Shown here in pieces: positions 1 through 12,213 of a stretch of DNA of 64,000 nt. This stretch comes from Balanoglossus misakiensis. Lineage: Eukaryota; Hemichordata. The notes under the pieces are model-generated. The model did no database searches, was not told the DNA's origin, and saw only the letters and a program-made list of their open reading frames with translations. Position 1 is the stretch's first letter. Each line of letters starts with the position of its first letter. Position numbers and translations under genes: made by a program. The stretch lies in assembly GCA_040954595.2 (NCBI GenBank), contig CM082587.2, forward strand, positions 6,076,001 through 6,140,000, written 5' to 3'.

Positions 1-41
1 TGTCTGGGGTGAACGATTTCAACCGATTATTTTTTTTCTAG

Positions 42-140
42 GTCGGCGTTGAGGGAACTGTTTTAGTGTGCCAACTTATGTGCATTAACCCAAGTGCACA
101 ATTTAAAGCTGAATTGTGTTGTCGTGCATTTAATCTTTAA
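42..140 (+). CDS. possible 3'-terminal exon of an unrecognised gene entering from the left
   Basis: A long pyrimidine tract ending in CTAG at 38-41 looks like a splice acceptor. From base 42 the frame reads 32 codons, beginning VGVEGTVLVCQLMCINPSAQ, and stops with TAA at 138-140. I do not recognise the peptide. The rest of the gene would lie left of the window. Followed by possible 3' UTR and an AATAAA at 570-575. The support is only one acceptor and a short open frame, so this could be chance. Confidence 0.25.
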   Translation, partial: VGVEGTVLVCQLMCINPSAQFKAELCCRAFNL

Positions 141-569
141 TGTTGATATGCCAACAGTTGTTAAAATTAAGGACCCTTCAGAAGAAACTGGTTTACAGGG
201 CATTTCACTAATTCTGCCGCACAATCTCCTTCCAGGAAAATATTGGCCTGGCCCAGTCTATCTCTTTCAGCGAGGTACACCAATTACTGTTAGCACATAT
301 TGCTTAGCGTAATTTCAAGTTGCAGATATCCGTCCAAGAGAGTTGGATATGTCCACACCCCTTTCCTGGGGTGTGTCATGCGGGTCTCTTTATTTGTTTT
401 TGATTTTTTTGTTGCTTTATATTACGGAAAGGGCAGAACAGAGGGTCGGAGAGGCGTGTTATGCCGTGCTCGTGATTCAAAAGATGGCCAGTAATTCACG
501 AGTTCGCAGCTGATTTCATTATGGCGTCTTCCATTCTGAGCAGAAACACGCACAAAAGGGGGATTACAC

Positions 570-575
570 AATAAA
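570..575 (+). promoter_or_regulatory. candidate polyadenylation signal
   Basis: AATAAA lies about 430 bases after the stop codon of the possible terminal exon at 42-140. Such hexamers are common by chance in AT-rich DNA. Confidence 0.25.
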
Positions 576-936
576 AATACGACAGCATAATAAAATAGTT
601 AGAATAAAGTCTGGCTTCTTGAATTGGGAAAACACACAAACGTTACGATAACAAAAGGTCATGTCATACAGCACCACCGTTGGAGACCAAACGATCATTT
701 TGTAGTAGCCTATGTTCTTTCCCGCCGAAATCTCGAGTCTACCAGTGGACAGCTAAGGATAGCGCATTGGCTTACCAGCTGATTTTCTTATAACATAGCC
801 TCAGTCCATTTATCTAGATAAAATACTGACATTTTGAGCGTAACTGTGATGATTTCATGAGAATGATTAAAAAAGATTGCTATCAAACGTTACTGTTTCT
901 GTACTAGCACACTATTTTGGCCCAGAATTTACCTCC

Positions 937-1158
937 GTAGAAAACGCGCGAAGTATATCGGCGAGGTAATTGATAATACCAACACGATATGTCAATACTT
1001 TGTTGGATATCCGGCGGAGAATTTATTGCCATTACGAGGCGAGTCGATATTTGGTGTTTATATTATGACGTTGAGAGGTTAGGTGTTGTAATCGATATGA
1101 TAACACGTTATGAAACGATATATAAGGGGGCGGGGGTTAGGATAGGGCATGGTGCAAC
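937..1158 (+). repeat. diverged tandem duplication, copy 1
   Basis: This stretch aligns in order with 1518-1749. Shared anchors are GTAGAAAAC at the start, an ATTTATTGCC block, GTCGATATTTG, AATCGATATGAT, GTTATGAAACGA, then GGATAGGGC and GGTGCAAC at the end. The copies are offset by about 580-590 bases and differ at many positions, so the duplication is old. Neither copy has a conserved open frame. Confidence 0.7.
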
Positions 1159-1517
1159 CGATAGGCTAAAATTCCTGTTCGACGATATAGTCGGTTCAAG
1201 TATCTGAATTAGCTTTTTGTCTTGTTTACTTGTTAGTTTGAGCTGTACGTGTTCACCGATCACTGGGGTAATATTGTAGCACTGTTTTTCTGAAAAATTC
1301 TTCAATGATAGGCTATAGAATGCGATAACCACGCACGGCATCTGTGGGTAGTCATCTACCTAAAAATGTATGTGACATCTTAGACAGTACTCTACTGTCT
1401 ACGGTAATATCAATCGTTTCAAAACTATACCAATAGATATACCAGGTGTTTAACAAGTGCGTATTATTATTACACATCAATACTGAAAGCACATTATTTG
1501 TTTGTTCGTGTGCCATC

Positions 1518-1749
1518 GTAGAAAACCGACGAAATATATCTCAAAGGTTGGCGTTTATTGATAATATCAACGCGATGTTTGGTTGTACATCCGGAGGGAA
1601 ATTTATTGCCTGCGCCCAGACATGTCGATATTTGGGGGTAATGTATATGGATTTAAGATGACGCTGGAAGATTATGTTGCGCAATCGATATGATATCATG
1701 TTATGAAACGAGATAACGCGGGGTTACTGAGGATAGGGCTTGGTGCAAC
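1518..1749 (+). repeat. diverged tandem duplication, copy 2
   Basis: Second copy of the unit at 937-1158, same orientation, with the same anchors in the same order (GTAGAAAAC ... ATTTATTGCC ... GTCGATATTTG ... AATCGATATGAT ... GTTATGAAACGA ... GGTGCAAC). The roughly 360 bases between the two copies show no clear match to each other. Confidence 0.7.
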
Positions 1750-2254
1750 GGTGCCTTGCCTACGAGGGGAATTAGGGGAGAACAGAAATTTTATGGGGGG
1801 GGGGAGTTGTTGGTAGATGGTGTGTGGAGGAAAACACGTATATACAGTGGCTGAAAAAATGCTGACCTACCTAAACCCTCCCGAGAAACCAAATGGTTCT
1901 TACCTTAAGCTTATGGGTTTGCCACTAGGATGTGCGCATCAAGCGTTTATCTTGTCAAGTATTCACAGAATATGTTGCCATATGGTTAACAGTGAAGGAT
2001 GGGTTGTTTGCACAGGATCAACACGTGAATCCGAAGTGTATCTGGAATATAAGCAGACAAAAAGATTACCATCACTGGAGTGTTGAGTGTTTGTTTACAT
2101 GCATATATTGTACCTTTTGGGTCGGAATGACCATGTTCGATAAATATATCAATACTGTAGGACACAAGCAGTGTCATAAAATACGGCGTTAAATTCGTTA
2201 ATATAGTATATCCCCCCTCCCCCCCTCTCTCTCTCTCTAGACCTATAATGCACT

Positions 2255-2476
2255 CATGATGTCACAGGCCACTTTTCGTGACCTTTCAACTCGGTGTTTT
2301 GTTGGTATAACATTATACAACATTCACCCTTCAATTTCTAAGATGAATTAGAGTCAGAGTCGATAGAGTGGTCGACTGTAAGTGAGTTGAAACTCAATAT
2401 GGTAAACTCCTGCCAACAAAACGCCAGGCTCTTGTGAAGGTCACATTGGGGTCATGAAAGTGGCTTATTACATCAT
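2255..2476. repeat. imperfect inverted repeat (foldback)
   Basis: The left arm (2255-2305) matches the reverse complement of the right arm (2413-2476). Matching blocks in order are ATGATGT, GCCACTTT, TGACC, a TTTTGTTGG box and surrounding bases, with small indels. The loop is about 107 bases. This could be a degraded foldback or MITE. No clean target-site duplication is visible. Confidence 0.5.
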
Positions 2477-5400
2477 ATGGCAGTGGTTGGTGGTTGTGTG
2501 TAAAATCGTCTGCAATTGGCTTTGGTTGACCTGGCGTATTTGCACGAAGCAGCAATATTTGGGGGACACCCGTTAAAACAATTGTCTTGTTCAAAGTTTT
2601 GCAAGTATTTCCATTCATCGATAGTTGATGATATTTGCGCACACATAACATGGTTTTATCTACGCGAACTTATTTTGACCACTGAAATTAAAATCCCGGA
2701 AAAAATGTCAGGTTTAGCAAGATGCTAGAAAAATAATACTGCATTCCAGTATTTTTTTCTCACTTTTCCGCGTTTTTTTGTATCGAATATGATATGGTAC
2801 AGCCGGGAGAGCAGGGAAGCGAAACTCTCCGATGTCCGCGTCAGATAAACACCGACATGCATCCGGCGAAACGCAAGAAGACATCTCCGCGCCGAACTGG
2901 ATACTGCCTCGATGATCTAATCTTTACATCCGCCTCGGCGGGTACGTTCCCTAGCAACGACCAGACCCGCCCCGTGCCTTGCACAACCTGGTCAAGTCTG
3001 ACACTCACTGCCAATGTGTCATCGCATCGCGCGTGGTCGTCATCTTTGGTTTGGGGGGGGGGGGTGAGAGAGACGAGAACACGTATGTGAAGGACGAATG
3101 GGTCATACGCATCACAGAATCAACCGATAGGGCCAGTGACCGGCTACATTGAAAAGTAGTTCTTCCCTTGCCCGTTGCCTATCGATTCATACGAATACCA
3201 ACAACTGTGAACACGAACTTAAAATTACACTATCTATTATCCCCCGTCGGTTTCTTAGAACTGTATCAAAAGCACGTTTTTCTGAAACATACGAATTGAC
3301 GAACGTTCTTTTTTAAAGATACAGACAAAACTGGCATATATTAGCATTTATAAACAGAAACACTGAAACGCCAAGACGTTCTGTAGAGGTAAGTGATGCC
3401 GAGAGTAACTTTTGCGCTTGTACACTGAGAAGCTCGTATTGCATTGCCATTGGAAAATACATATCAACTATTTTAAACCCAGTCCAAAATATGAAAATAA
3501 CTATGCCGAAAGACGCTGTCGTCCAACATGGATGTCTTAAAGTTTATTTTTAGCCAAACAACAAATGTTTGCGTTTAGGTCCAAGCGGTATAAAACTTAT
3601 CAAATCACATACAATATACCGTGCATATGATATACAACAAAGGGTTAATACTGCCTAACAACAAGCTTGTGAAATTTTATAAAATATATCAGCGGCGACA
3701 CTGTTCTTACGCACAGCACAGCGAACTAGCGTCTATTTCCTTCCAAAATCGATGCCTGAACTATTTTTATGGTCGTTTGCCATGGCCAACATATTCCGAG
3801 CAATCTGGATTTTCGACGTAATCTCTAAATGAGCTTTTCTTGGTTACATACACTTGGATAATAAAGTTGTTCGGTTGACAGATGTGACCTTTGGAGAGCA
3901 ATAGAAGTAGGACCATAAACTCGCATAAATTTAACTTGGGCTGATCCTGGGAGATAAGGGCTATTTCTTACGTCGTCAAGATTGCTGAAAAACGACAAAC
4001 GATAATATCTTTCACATCCTTAACAGATCTACATACACCGAATGCAGCTTTTTATTCGGTATTAGTGTTTTATATCGTGCCCTAAATCTCTGGTTGGTTG
4101 TAATTCTACACAGAACGCCAAGAAAGAAGAATTCGGAGTGGCAAGAATCTTCTCAATTTGCTCAAATATCATACCATCTACTTTTCATTGGAAAAGGTTG
4201 ATCACCGAAACGTTTTGGGGTTATCTGGGACATTAGCTGTAACTGTTTTCTTTCTAGTCTTCTTTGAAAACGGTTGGTTAGCATTCACGAGCCAAAGGGT
4301 ACGATAGCGTCTAAAATGTTCAAACTGGGAGATTTTGTCACTACTCACTGGTTCCAGCCATCGTTCCATGCTGGTTCTCTGCAGAGAGTTACTATAATAG
4401 TTAAGTTATGTCTCTTCCCTATGTAGAAACTTTATTCCCACTTATCATAAGTATTAATTCGGCGAGTTTTGTGATGTCTCCTAATAACTTTGAGAATTGT
4501 AAAACTCACGCCATGCATTCTCCCTCACGCAGACCCCCCACCTCAAGTAGAAACTCAAGAAACCAACGTCAACAGTAACCGGGGTCCCGCTCTCGCAGTG
4601 TCAAAGCCGTTTGCGATTCAGTCTAGACACAAGGCAAAGTAACGCATGTCTAAGGTTAAGCCCACACCAAACCTTGACTTAGCTTCTGGCATGAATAATG
4701 AGCCGCATTGTATACCCAAAGTGCCGCGTCGACCAGTTATCTAGATCAGTGACACGAAAATCGCCATATTAATTGTACCTCCCGTCGACCTTGCCTCCTC
4801 CGGTCTTTGGCAGTTGACACATGAATTATTTGCACGCGGCTGTCTGTTGCGTGCAAGTCCACTCCGTACGTCATCATGCATGGTGTCAAGTGGCTGTCTG
4901 GCAATATTTCGTTAGTGTTTGCTCGTATTAATCAGGCTAATGGTTGGTACTCGAATCCGACTCCAGACAAGGAAGGAAGGTCTGAGCTGGGCCTGTCGTT
5001 GGAATTCTCAAGCCTCTATGTTTTATTTGAATCGTTGGAGGTGGTGGCCGGTACGTGAAAGACTATTTTAAAGAAGTTACCTTTTATATGTGATGTACAC
5101 TGTAATGGATACTCGCGTCCCTGGTCACATCAATGCATTAAGAGATACTCAACATATCCATAGGAGAATTACCAGTTCTGCGAAAAAGACAAGATTTGTA
5201 TATATATATTAGTATTCCAGGAAACGGAGTTAAAATATGAAATAGTCTTCAGAGGGTAAAATTCATCCGTTCTTTTCAGTCATTCAAAAGCTCTATCATT
5301 TTAATATCTAGTGAGGCGCCACTCGCTTTAATTGAAGTTTAGATTTTTGTCATTTCATTTCACTGTGCTCTCTTTTGTTGTAAAATAGCAATAGTCGCAT

Positions 5401-7262
5401 TAATGTTTTAGTTTGTATGCATGTACGGTGTAAATAACTACTACTCGACAATGTGTAAGAAGGGGCATCTTCAGTGGGCTATATTGTTCACGGTGCAAAG
5501 CCTTACTCTGGTGGGAATGTATTTTCATGATTGAGTGAAAAGGCGGATGGTGTGGGGTGATATTTTAATGATATCGGTGAAATTGTTTTTGGATAAAGGA
5601 AAGGGTTGCAGGCAGGATAATCCTGCGAGTGATCCATCGTTCTATCCGCCATCTTTATATTTTGATTTGGAACATCCGTGGAGTGGTGGTTGTGGACTTG
5701 GCGCGCTGGTCTTGAAAATGATGGCGCGATATGTCTGGATTCGAATCCTGTAGGCCTACACATCGATTTGATTCAAAGTGTAGGATATACGATTCCTATC
5801 CGTTCCACGCTCTACGGATAATGAGCGAATACCCCGTATCAAGATAAGAGTATTTCCGACTCGGGGAGCGATGGCTCACTGTGATAGCGATTTCATGGCA
5901 TCAAAATGAAAGTTCTTAAAACGGCAGGTTTATTCCACCTTCCCTGGATCAAGGGCCCTCTCTCTCTGAACTTCTTTATCTGAGATCTATTTGCGATTAT
6001 GCACGGCCAAGATATTCCTTCGATAGCAACTTGGGCACAATTGTACGTTGTAGCCGTGTCAAATTGCGCCTTTGTATTAAAGTTCACGTGCTCTTGGAGA
6101 GAATTATAGAGAAGAGTTATGGATCCTCTTATCGGATCATGCAGCCAAAGTTCTATTAAATCCAGTATTACCGGGCCTTGCCTCTGAAGCACTGGAATCG
6201 GTTTCGGGGAAAGGGATCATCATCATCATCGCGCGTGATTCATTCGTTTTCCCCTCAAGAAATTAACCGTTCCTCCTTTAACGTGTACCGCCAAGGTCGA
6301 TCGAGGGATAGGCAATTTGATATAGCGGCGGGTAGCTTGGACTTGACGGTAACCCATGATAATTCACATTTTGGATTGTTCGAAGTGTTTCATTTAACGA
6401 AGATGGGAGTATTGTATTGTTATTTATTTTCGTCTGTATACCTTCATGAATGGATTTTCGTAATCGTAATCGCTTGATCCTATGCAAATGCATGCAAGAC
6501 AGGTACCCTGTAATTTGAAAGCCCATTTTGTAAAGGGGGGGGGAGGTTATACATAAGCACCTAAAATCTCCCTGCAAGTGCTGTTACTTATCAATATTTA
6601 ATTTATCATACTGCTCTTGTCGCACTGCACGTCTCCTTATCCCCTTCTTTTGCACATCGCCGATTTTATTCGAGTCCTTGATAAATCTTCTTAACTCATC
6701 GTATTTGTGAAATCACGGAGTCTCGTGTGCGAATACCGCGCCCACAGGGCGGCGCGCTGAAAATTTTATAGACAGCCAGCACAGCCTAAATAATCGATAC
6801 AGTTTATATTACATGTTTTCCACTCTTGAGATCTGATTATTTATATATTGCTTTTGCTATGAGACTGATCTTTAATATATTTGGACTCGGAGATTTCTGT
6901 CATTTTTTTCTTCGTTTTGACCCCCCCCAAATAAATGAACTGGCGTGTCCCTTAGTCGATACAGTTTGTAAGTGAAGTGTCTGCCAGCATTTGGATCCCG
7001 CTTAGAACTGCTATTACGATAACAAAACTCCCTGCAATTCTAAGAAAGCCGCGTCTTTGTGGCGGATGATACTCAGGACATACGCGCATATTTCTTTTGA
7101 GTCGTCCGTTGGCCTCAGGGCCCACTGTCTCCGTCTACGAGTACTTTTGTACAAATGTGTGCCAATGTGAACCTTGAGTGTTATAATAGACCGCCATCAT
7201 TGCAGCTACAAAGGTTCTCTGAGAAACTAGAGTAAGTGAGAGAGCCAGCAAGTAAGTTAGGA

Positions 7263-7389
7263 AGTGAGTGAGTGAGTGAGTGAGTGAGTGAGTGAGTGAG
7301 TGAGTGAGTGAGTGAGTGAGTGAGTGAGTGACTAAGTGAGTGAGTGAGTGAGTGAGTGAGTGAGTGAGTGAGTGAGTGAGTGAGTGAGT
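7263..7389. repeat. (TGAG)n microsatellite
   Basis: About 127 bases of TGAG tetranucleotide repeat with one interruption (ACTAAG) near 7331. The reverse strand reads as an open frame of repeated LTHS only because the unit has no stop in that frame. It is not a gene. Confidence 0.95.
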
Positions 7390-7507
7390 AAGTTTTAATA
7401 TGCCGCCAGTGAAATTTTGACTCTTTCTCACACAGTCCGACATATCCAGCGTCAGATCATCGTCGCAAAATACGACCTCTTTACGGCAACAGTTTCAGAG
7501 TAAAAGT

Positions 7508-7800
7508 TAGTCTCGGTTACCCAGACGCCTTTGCTCTTCCGATGCTCTCCAGATGCACTTTTGTGAGTCAACAGGTTCCGGCTGCACATCCGCTCCCAAC
7601 ACAAGACAGTGTCACATTAACAGTGTCTCTTCCACAATGAGAAATGGAAAGTTAGGAAGTAGTTGCAACAACAATGTATTTATGGTATAAATTATTCAAC
7701 TCAAGTGCCTTTTTAGACATACTGTAGATCTACAACAAAAATGTTGACCTTTTAGATAGAGAGCATCGGAAGAGCAAAGGCGTCTGGGTAACCGAGACTA
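7508..7800. mobile_element. non-autonomous TIR transposon (MITE), Mutator-like by target-site size
   Basis: The first 42 bases (7508-7549) are a perfect reverse complement of the last 42 (7759-7800). Each end begins TAGTCTCGGTTACCCAGACG. The element is flanked by the identical 9-base direct repeat AGTAAAAGT at 7499-7507 and 7801-7809, as expected for a target-site duplication. The 293-base body has no coding capacity. A 9-base duplication with long terminal inverted repeats fits Mutator-like elements; that superfamily call is inference. The perfect arms suggest a fairly recent insertion. Confidence 0.85.
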
Positions 7801-7809
7801 AGTAAAAGT

Positions 7810-10800
7810 CGAATGTGTTGTAACGTTGGCACATGCGCAACACGTCCCGAGGTGGGTTTAGTTTGACGACCTCTTGTCAAATATGTGCAGATACTATAGC
7901 TAGGCGCGGAACGCGGAAGCCCAACGGCGCTAGGACAAACACGTATGCGACATTCGCATTGATGCGGGTTAACTGATTTACAGGTCAGAGGGACCGCAAT
8001 CGTCGATTGAATTAATATGAGATTTTACTAACGTCAAAATTGGCGTACTTTGACACTGGAGTTCCCGCAGTGAACAATGGAAAAAATAACTTTGAATAGG
8101 ACCTAACTGGTATAATTTGAAGTCTTTTTAGTTACACACCAAGATTTTAAATTTTGTCGGATTGCTCCACAGAAAAAAGGTCGATCAAATCATATTTATG
8201 TTTCTTCACCATACAGACAATTCCAGCACATAGTCTCCCAAGCGTCCCTCCTATCCCTACTACCGCTCACCCGAATATCAAATGGTTCGCCCTGATTTGA
8301 TTTTATCGCGTGCACGAGTACGAGTGACGTAAGGATGAAATTGATCTCTGTTCATTTTTTGTGGAAAAGACGCCGTTCGTTAAAAAAATCTATCGAAGGA
8401 GCAGTTCGCGTTGACTTTGATTACCATTACCTCAGCCCACGCGTCTGGGCCGATCTCCTCGACCTCGCCTGTGGAAGCAAGTCGTGACGTAATCTGAATA
8501 ATTATCGATATGGCGAGAATGGCGGCGGGCGTTTGACATGGCATTTTCTTTGATTAATATCCGCTGCGAAATACAAGGGCAATGGCGTAGGTATACGTGC
8601 TCTTTAACACGGTACAGTCGGCAAGGACACACATAAACAACGCAGTTACGCACCGCTGTCCATAAAATCAATGTGAAAGTCTTCTCAGCCCCTATTGTCG
8701 AACCCCCTATTTTATTTCGGTTTCCAAGGCAACGATTAACAAAATAGCTGTCTTTCACTGCAACTGATATCCATGGCAACACTCAACACCTTCATGACCG
8801 TTTAACGAAACCGTCGCTTCCGTCGCGTCGAGAGGTTCGCTTACTAACGACGCCGGGAAAAAAAAAGATCAGTCCGTCAATCGCGCGTTATTCATGTTAT
8901 ATGATACAAACGGGAGAAGAGTCTGGCGTTGCATTCAGGCGCGGAATGCATAATACACGATCAAGTTACTGGAACGTCACCAGCAAAGCAGACAACGACC
9001 CTGCCCTTAATCGACCCAACCGCCCGGACCGGCGGTCTTTTGCGTCTTTCATATTGCATAACATGAAAACATTACTGCCGTCATTTCCAACATGGATCGA
9101 CGGGGTGTCTGACCTTCTGACCCGGGCCACCTAGCCAAGTGACGCTTTGATTGATCGGGAGCTGTTGTCAACTCGGGACCATGGGGACTGTTGTGTAGCA
9201 GTGTACATGTACTAGTACAACTTACACAAGAAACGCCGACCATTAACCGATTCAAGAGCCGACGCGGTTCGAAGTACGGCCAGGCCGCCACGTACCAGAA
9301 TAGCAACCGCGGTATTCGCGCTTGCACTTACGAGAATGTTCATCGCAGAAAACACACCGTAAAAGAAAGCTAAATCCGAGTCACTATAAAATTAAATGCG
9401 GGTTCGGCAATCAAGTAGACGCGAGTATTTGGCAATTTGCACACTTGTTGGCGAACGAGATACATTTGCTGGCCAAAGTTAGTGCTGTTAAACACTAGAG
9501 AAATTGACAATGCCAAGTCTGTATAAAAAAGGGGACTCCAGTGCATGCAATAATACGCGCAACAGAACGCCCTCAACGTCCTGATGAGTTTTACTTGCAT
9601 TAATCAAAAGAGAGAAACAATTGAAAAGCATGTTTTTGTAACATTATAGAATTCAAAGTGGACTGACTAGATTTGTTCAGCGATATGCTTGAGACATTTT
9701 TCGTTCGAACGTAAAAATCAACAAAAAAACTGCGAACGGCTTCGTACTATGGGCTGTTATCTTAGAATGCGGTGACAGAAGTCTTGACGTTGATAGTGTA
9801 TGAGCGCAACGGAGCGTTTGAGATTTTTGAATACACTTCAAGTTGAACGCGCGAGACACTGAGGCGTATCCAAAACCTTCTAATAGCCATGTGGTGGCAC
9901 ATTTTTGTTAAATCACCAGAGGAAAAAATCCGTGATTGATTGCATCTAAAATGTCCATGGTAGCTGTGGGTAAATTTGCATAAGTGAACGTATATGTGCG
10001 TTTTATCGCCTGGTTTTCAAGTCGGCCACACGATTGACAAGGCTGACAGGTGGGCAGTTAATTCCCGGCGCGGAATTTGCAGAAAAGGGAAAGGTTTACA
10101 CAACGTATCAACCCTCAGGTTGCATCATTTTGCTGGCAACCTAGTTTGCTTAGACCTGTCTGGTTCCCTGACCCAGTATATGCAGCTGCGCGTGGTATAT
10201 GGGTCAAGGGTCCGGAGACCAGTTTGGTTCCCCCGCCTTATTTTGGCCGCTGGCTGCGCTGTTTCGCGCGCAAAGCCGACTCTGTCGAGGGTTCGTTCGC
10301 TACCTGATTATATCAGGCCGGCCTGGTATACCGCCGTTATTATTGCAAAATTTCACTTTTTTCGACTGTAGGCCTGCTTATATTTCTTTAATATTTTGGT
10401 CATTTTTCATAAATAAGTGTTATATCTTGATTTGCTATCAGGCATTACATGCCTTCATGCCCACAAACAAGTGAATGACCGTTTGCGAGGATACATTTAT
10501 ATGATACTGACCAGCCAGTGCTATTACCCAAAGACATTAATGGTCAGAGTTGGCCTCAAGAAAATTAATATAACCCACCTTGTAGTCACTTATCTTGTCT
10601 TTCAGTTTACCACAGCCCGCCATCTTTGTTGTCATCGAAAAGAAATATTTTCCTCGCCGGTGCTTTCCCTCTTTACCACACTCCAATTCTATTGTTGTGA
10701 CAAAACAATATTCAAATAAGGAACCGTAACGCTGCATGGTACATGTACTAGAGCGTGGACGGGTCCGCTCATTTGCATAATAGAATCTGACCACCTGGAT

Positions 10801-12213
10801 ATTACAATTGTACACCGTAAGAATTGCTCGCTCGCAATCAAATATGAATCTCAACTGACCAACGATCAGAAAGTTGTACTCTTAAAATAAAAGAAACATA
10901 AGAAGTATGATAACAGTAAAGCTCTTACTATGATGCATGTAATTCAGGTGGTGGTCGGACATACCTCTGAAATAAACCGTGAACTTACAGAAACGGTGCC
11001 TGCCGTCCTCGACATGGTGAGAAAGCGCTGTCAGTCAATGATGCACGGCGAGTGGGTACCTTTCACGGTAGATGATATGGCGAGTAACGCAGTGGTCGGC
11101 TGCTTGCTTGAAATTCGAACAGGATATACAGGCACGCTAACAACAGTAGTCTGGCCGGATGTCTTAACGGAACAGTTCTGCAAATGGCCATGTCTACTGA
11201 GGGCTGGCTGTGAGTTGACTGGCCCAACGACTCGACAGGCATTGTACACCGGACAGACTTGGACTAGGAGCGCCGGGTAGAATGTTGACACCGCACAGTG
11301 ACACGTGCACGGGTAGAAGTGTGTTGACTCAGAACGTGGGTAGGAAACGGTCACGGTTCCTTTTTTCTGTCTCCAGAGCAACAGTGAATTCTCTGGGAAT
11401 AAAGCTCGCAGGTAAGTCGAAGATATTTCAACGTCAGGAGAGGGTAAGCACTTGCTTGCAATATGCAGATTAAAATGACCTGTCGCAAAGAAACACGTGT
11501 TCATTGCTATAACATGCAAATAATGTTAATTGGCCAAAACATCTGCCATTCACCCATTACTACTCAGTATTCAAATAAACTGTCCAATAATGTCCTGACA
11601 AGCACCTCTACCCATGGCTACTTATATATTATGTGTACTGCGGGTAGGTCTACACTTCATGGTCCCATCTCATGCAAATAGTGGGGAGAGTGTCCAAACT
11701 CTTTGATAGCGTTTGCTCCTCTACGCGTTGTTCGTCCACGTGTGTCAATCGTATTTCGCGAGGAGAACAGAACGTTCTAACCTTGTTCCAACCTTCTCCG
11801 ATCCGTTCCATCACGCTTGCGCGACCGAGGCTCCCAAATGTCTGGCGGCTTTGGAACATTGTCGGTTTGAAACTTTTCTCCGGGACAAATTTTCATCCGT
11901 ATGAGCTAAACCTCTGGGACGCATGGAGATACGGTGGAGATCATCCGATTCCTATCGCCACGGAGTCGGTAGAAATCTTCTGAAAGTTTTTCGAATGTTC
12001 TCCACCAGAAGACCGAAAGTACACAGGCGAACGCAAAAGTTTGTGTATATACAGTTTCCATGGTAGCAACTCGCTTGGAACTTGCCGTCCATGTTCTTGC
12101 ATTCGACGATGTGTTGGTTTTTTTCTGGATAAAAGTTGCGATCTTTGTGCCGTGGATGGTTGTTTTAGTTGTTGAGGGAACATTTTCTCGGATGTAACAA
12201 CAGTTTCGGACCA
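7810..12213. other. intergenic region upstream of the WD40 gene
   Basis: I see no convincing gene. The DNA is CpG-rich around 8780-9330. A short imperfect hairpin surrounds 10158-10225 (TGGTTCCCTGACCCA-type arm and its loose complement). A possible tiny exon, with a CCAG acceptor at about 11376 and a CAG/GTAAGT donor at about 11411, could be an untranslated exon of the downstream WD40 gene. The bases before that gene's ATG also contain a weak acceptor (AACAACAG at about 12203). These are only hints. Confidence 0.4.

Larger units (their letters stand above)
576..7262. other. intergenic or intronic region without recognisable genes
   Basis: No open frame here shows a recognisable domain together with splice signals. 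The region holds a diverged tandem duplication (937-1749), a foldback (2255-2476), homopolymer runs near 2213-2240, 3050 and 6536, and a CpG-rich patch at about 2790-3080. Open frames of up to about 100 codons look random in composition. Confidence 0.5.

Noticed and set aside
94-312. 72-codon plus-strand frame after the possible terminal exon
   Set aside because: It is not in frame with the acceptor at 41, which leads to the 33-codon frame ending at 140, and no domain is recognisable.
5680-5760. tRNA-like B-box string GGATTCGAATCC
   Set aside because: The flanking bases do not form a T-stem, and no D-arm or acceptor stem could be built; it is simply a palindrome.
7135-7443. 102-codon minus-strand frame of repeated LTHS
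   Set aside because: It is a translation of the TGAG microsatellite with no splice or domain support.
8432-8782. 116-codon minus-strand frame
   Set aside because: No domain or splice support, and it starts within unremarkable CpG-rich DNA.
10930-11280. 116-codon plus-strand frame
   Set aside because: No recognisable domain, and a long antisense frame overlaps it; composition looks random.
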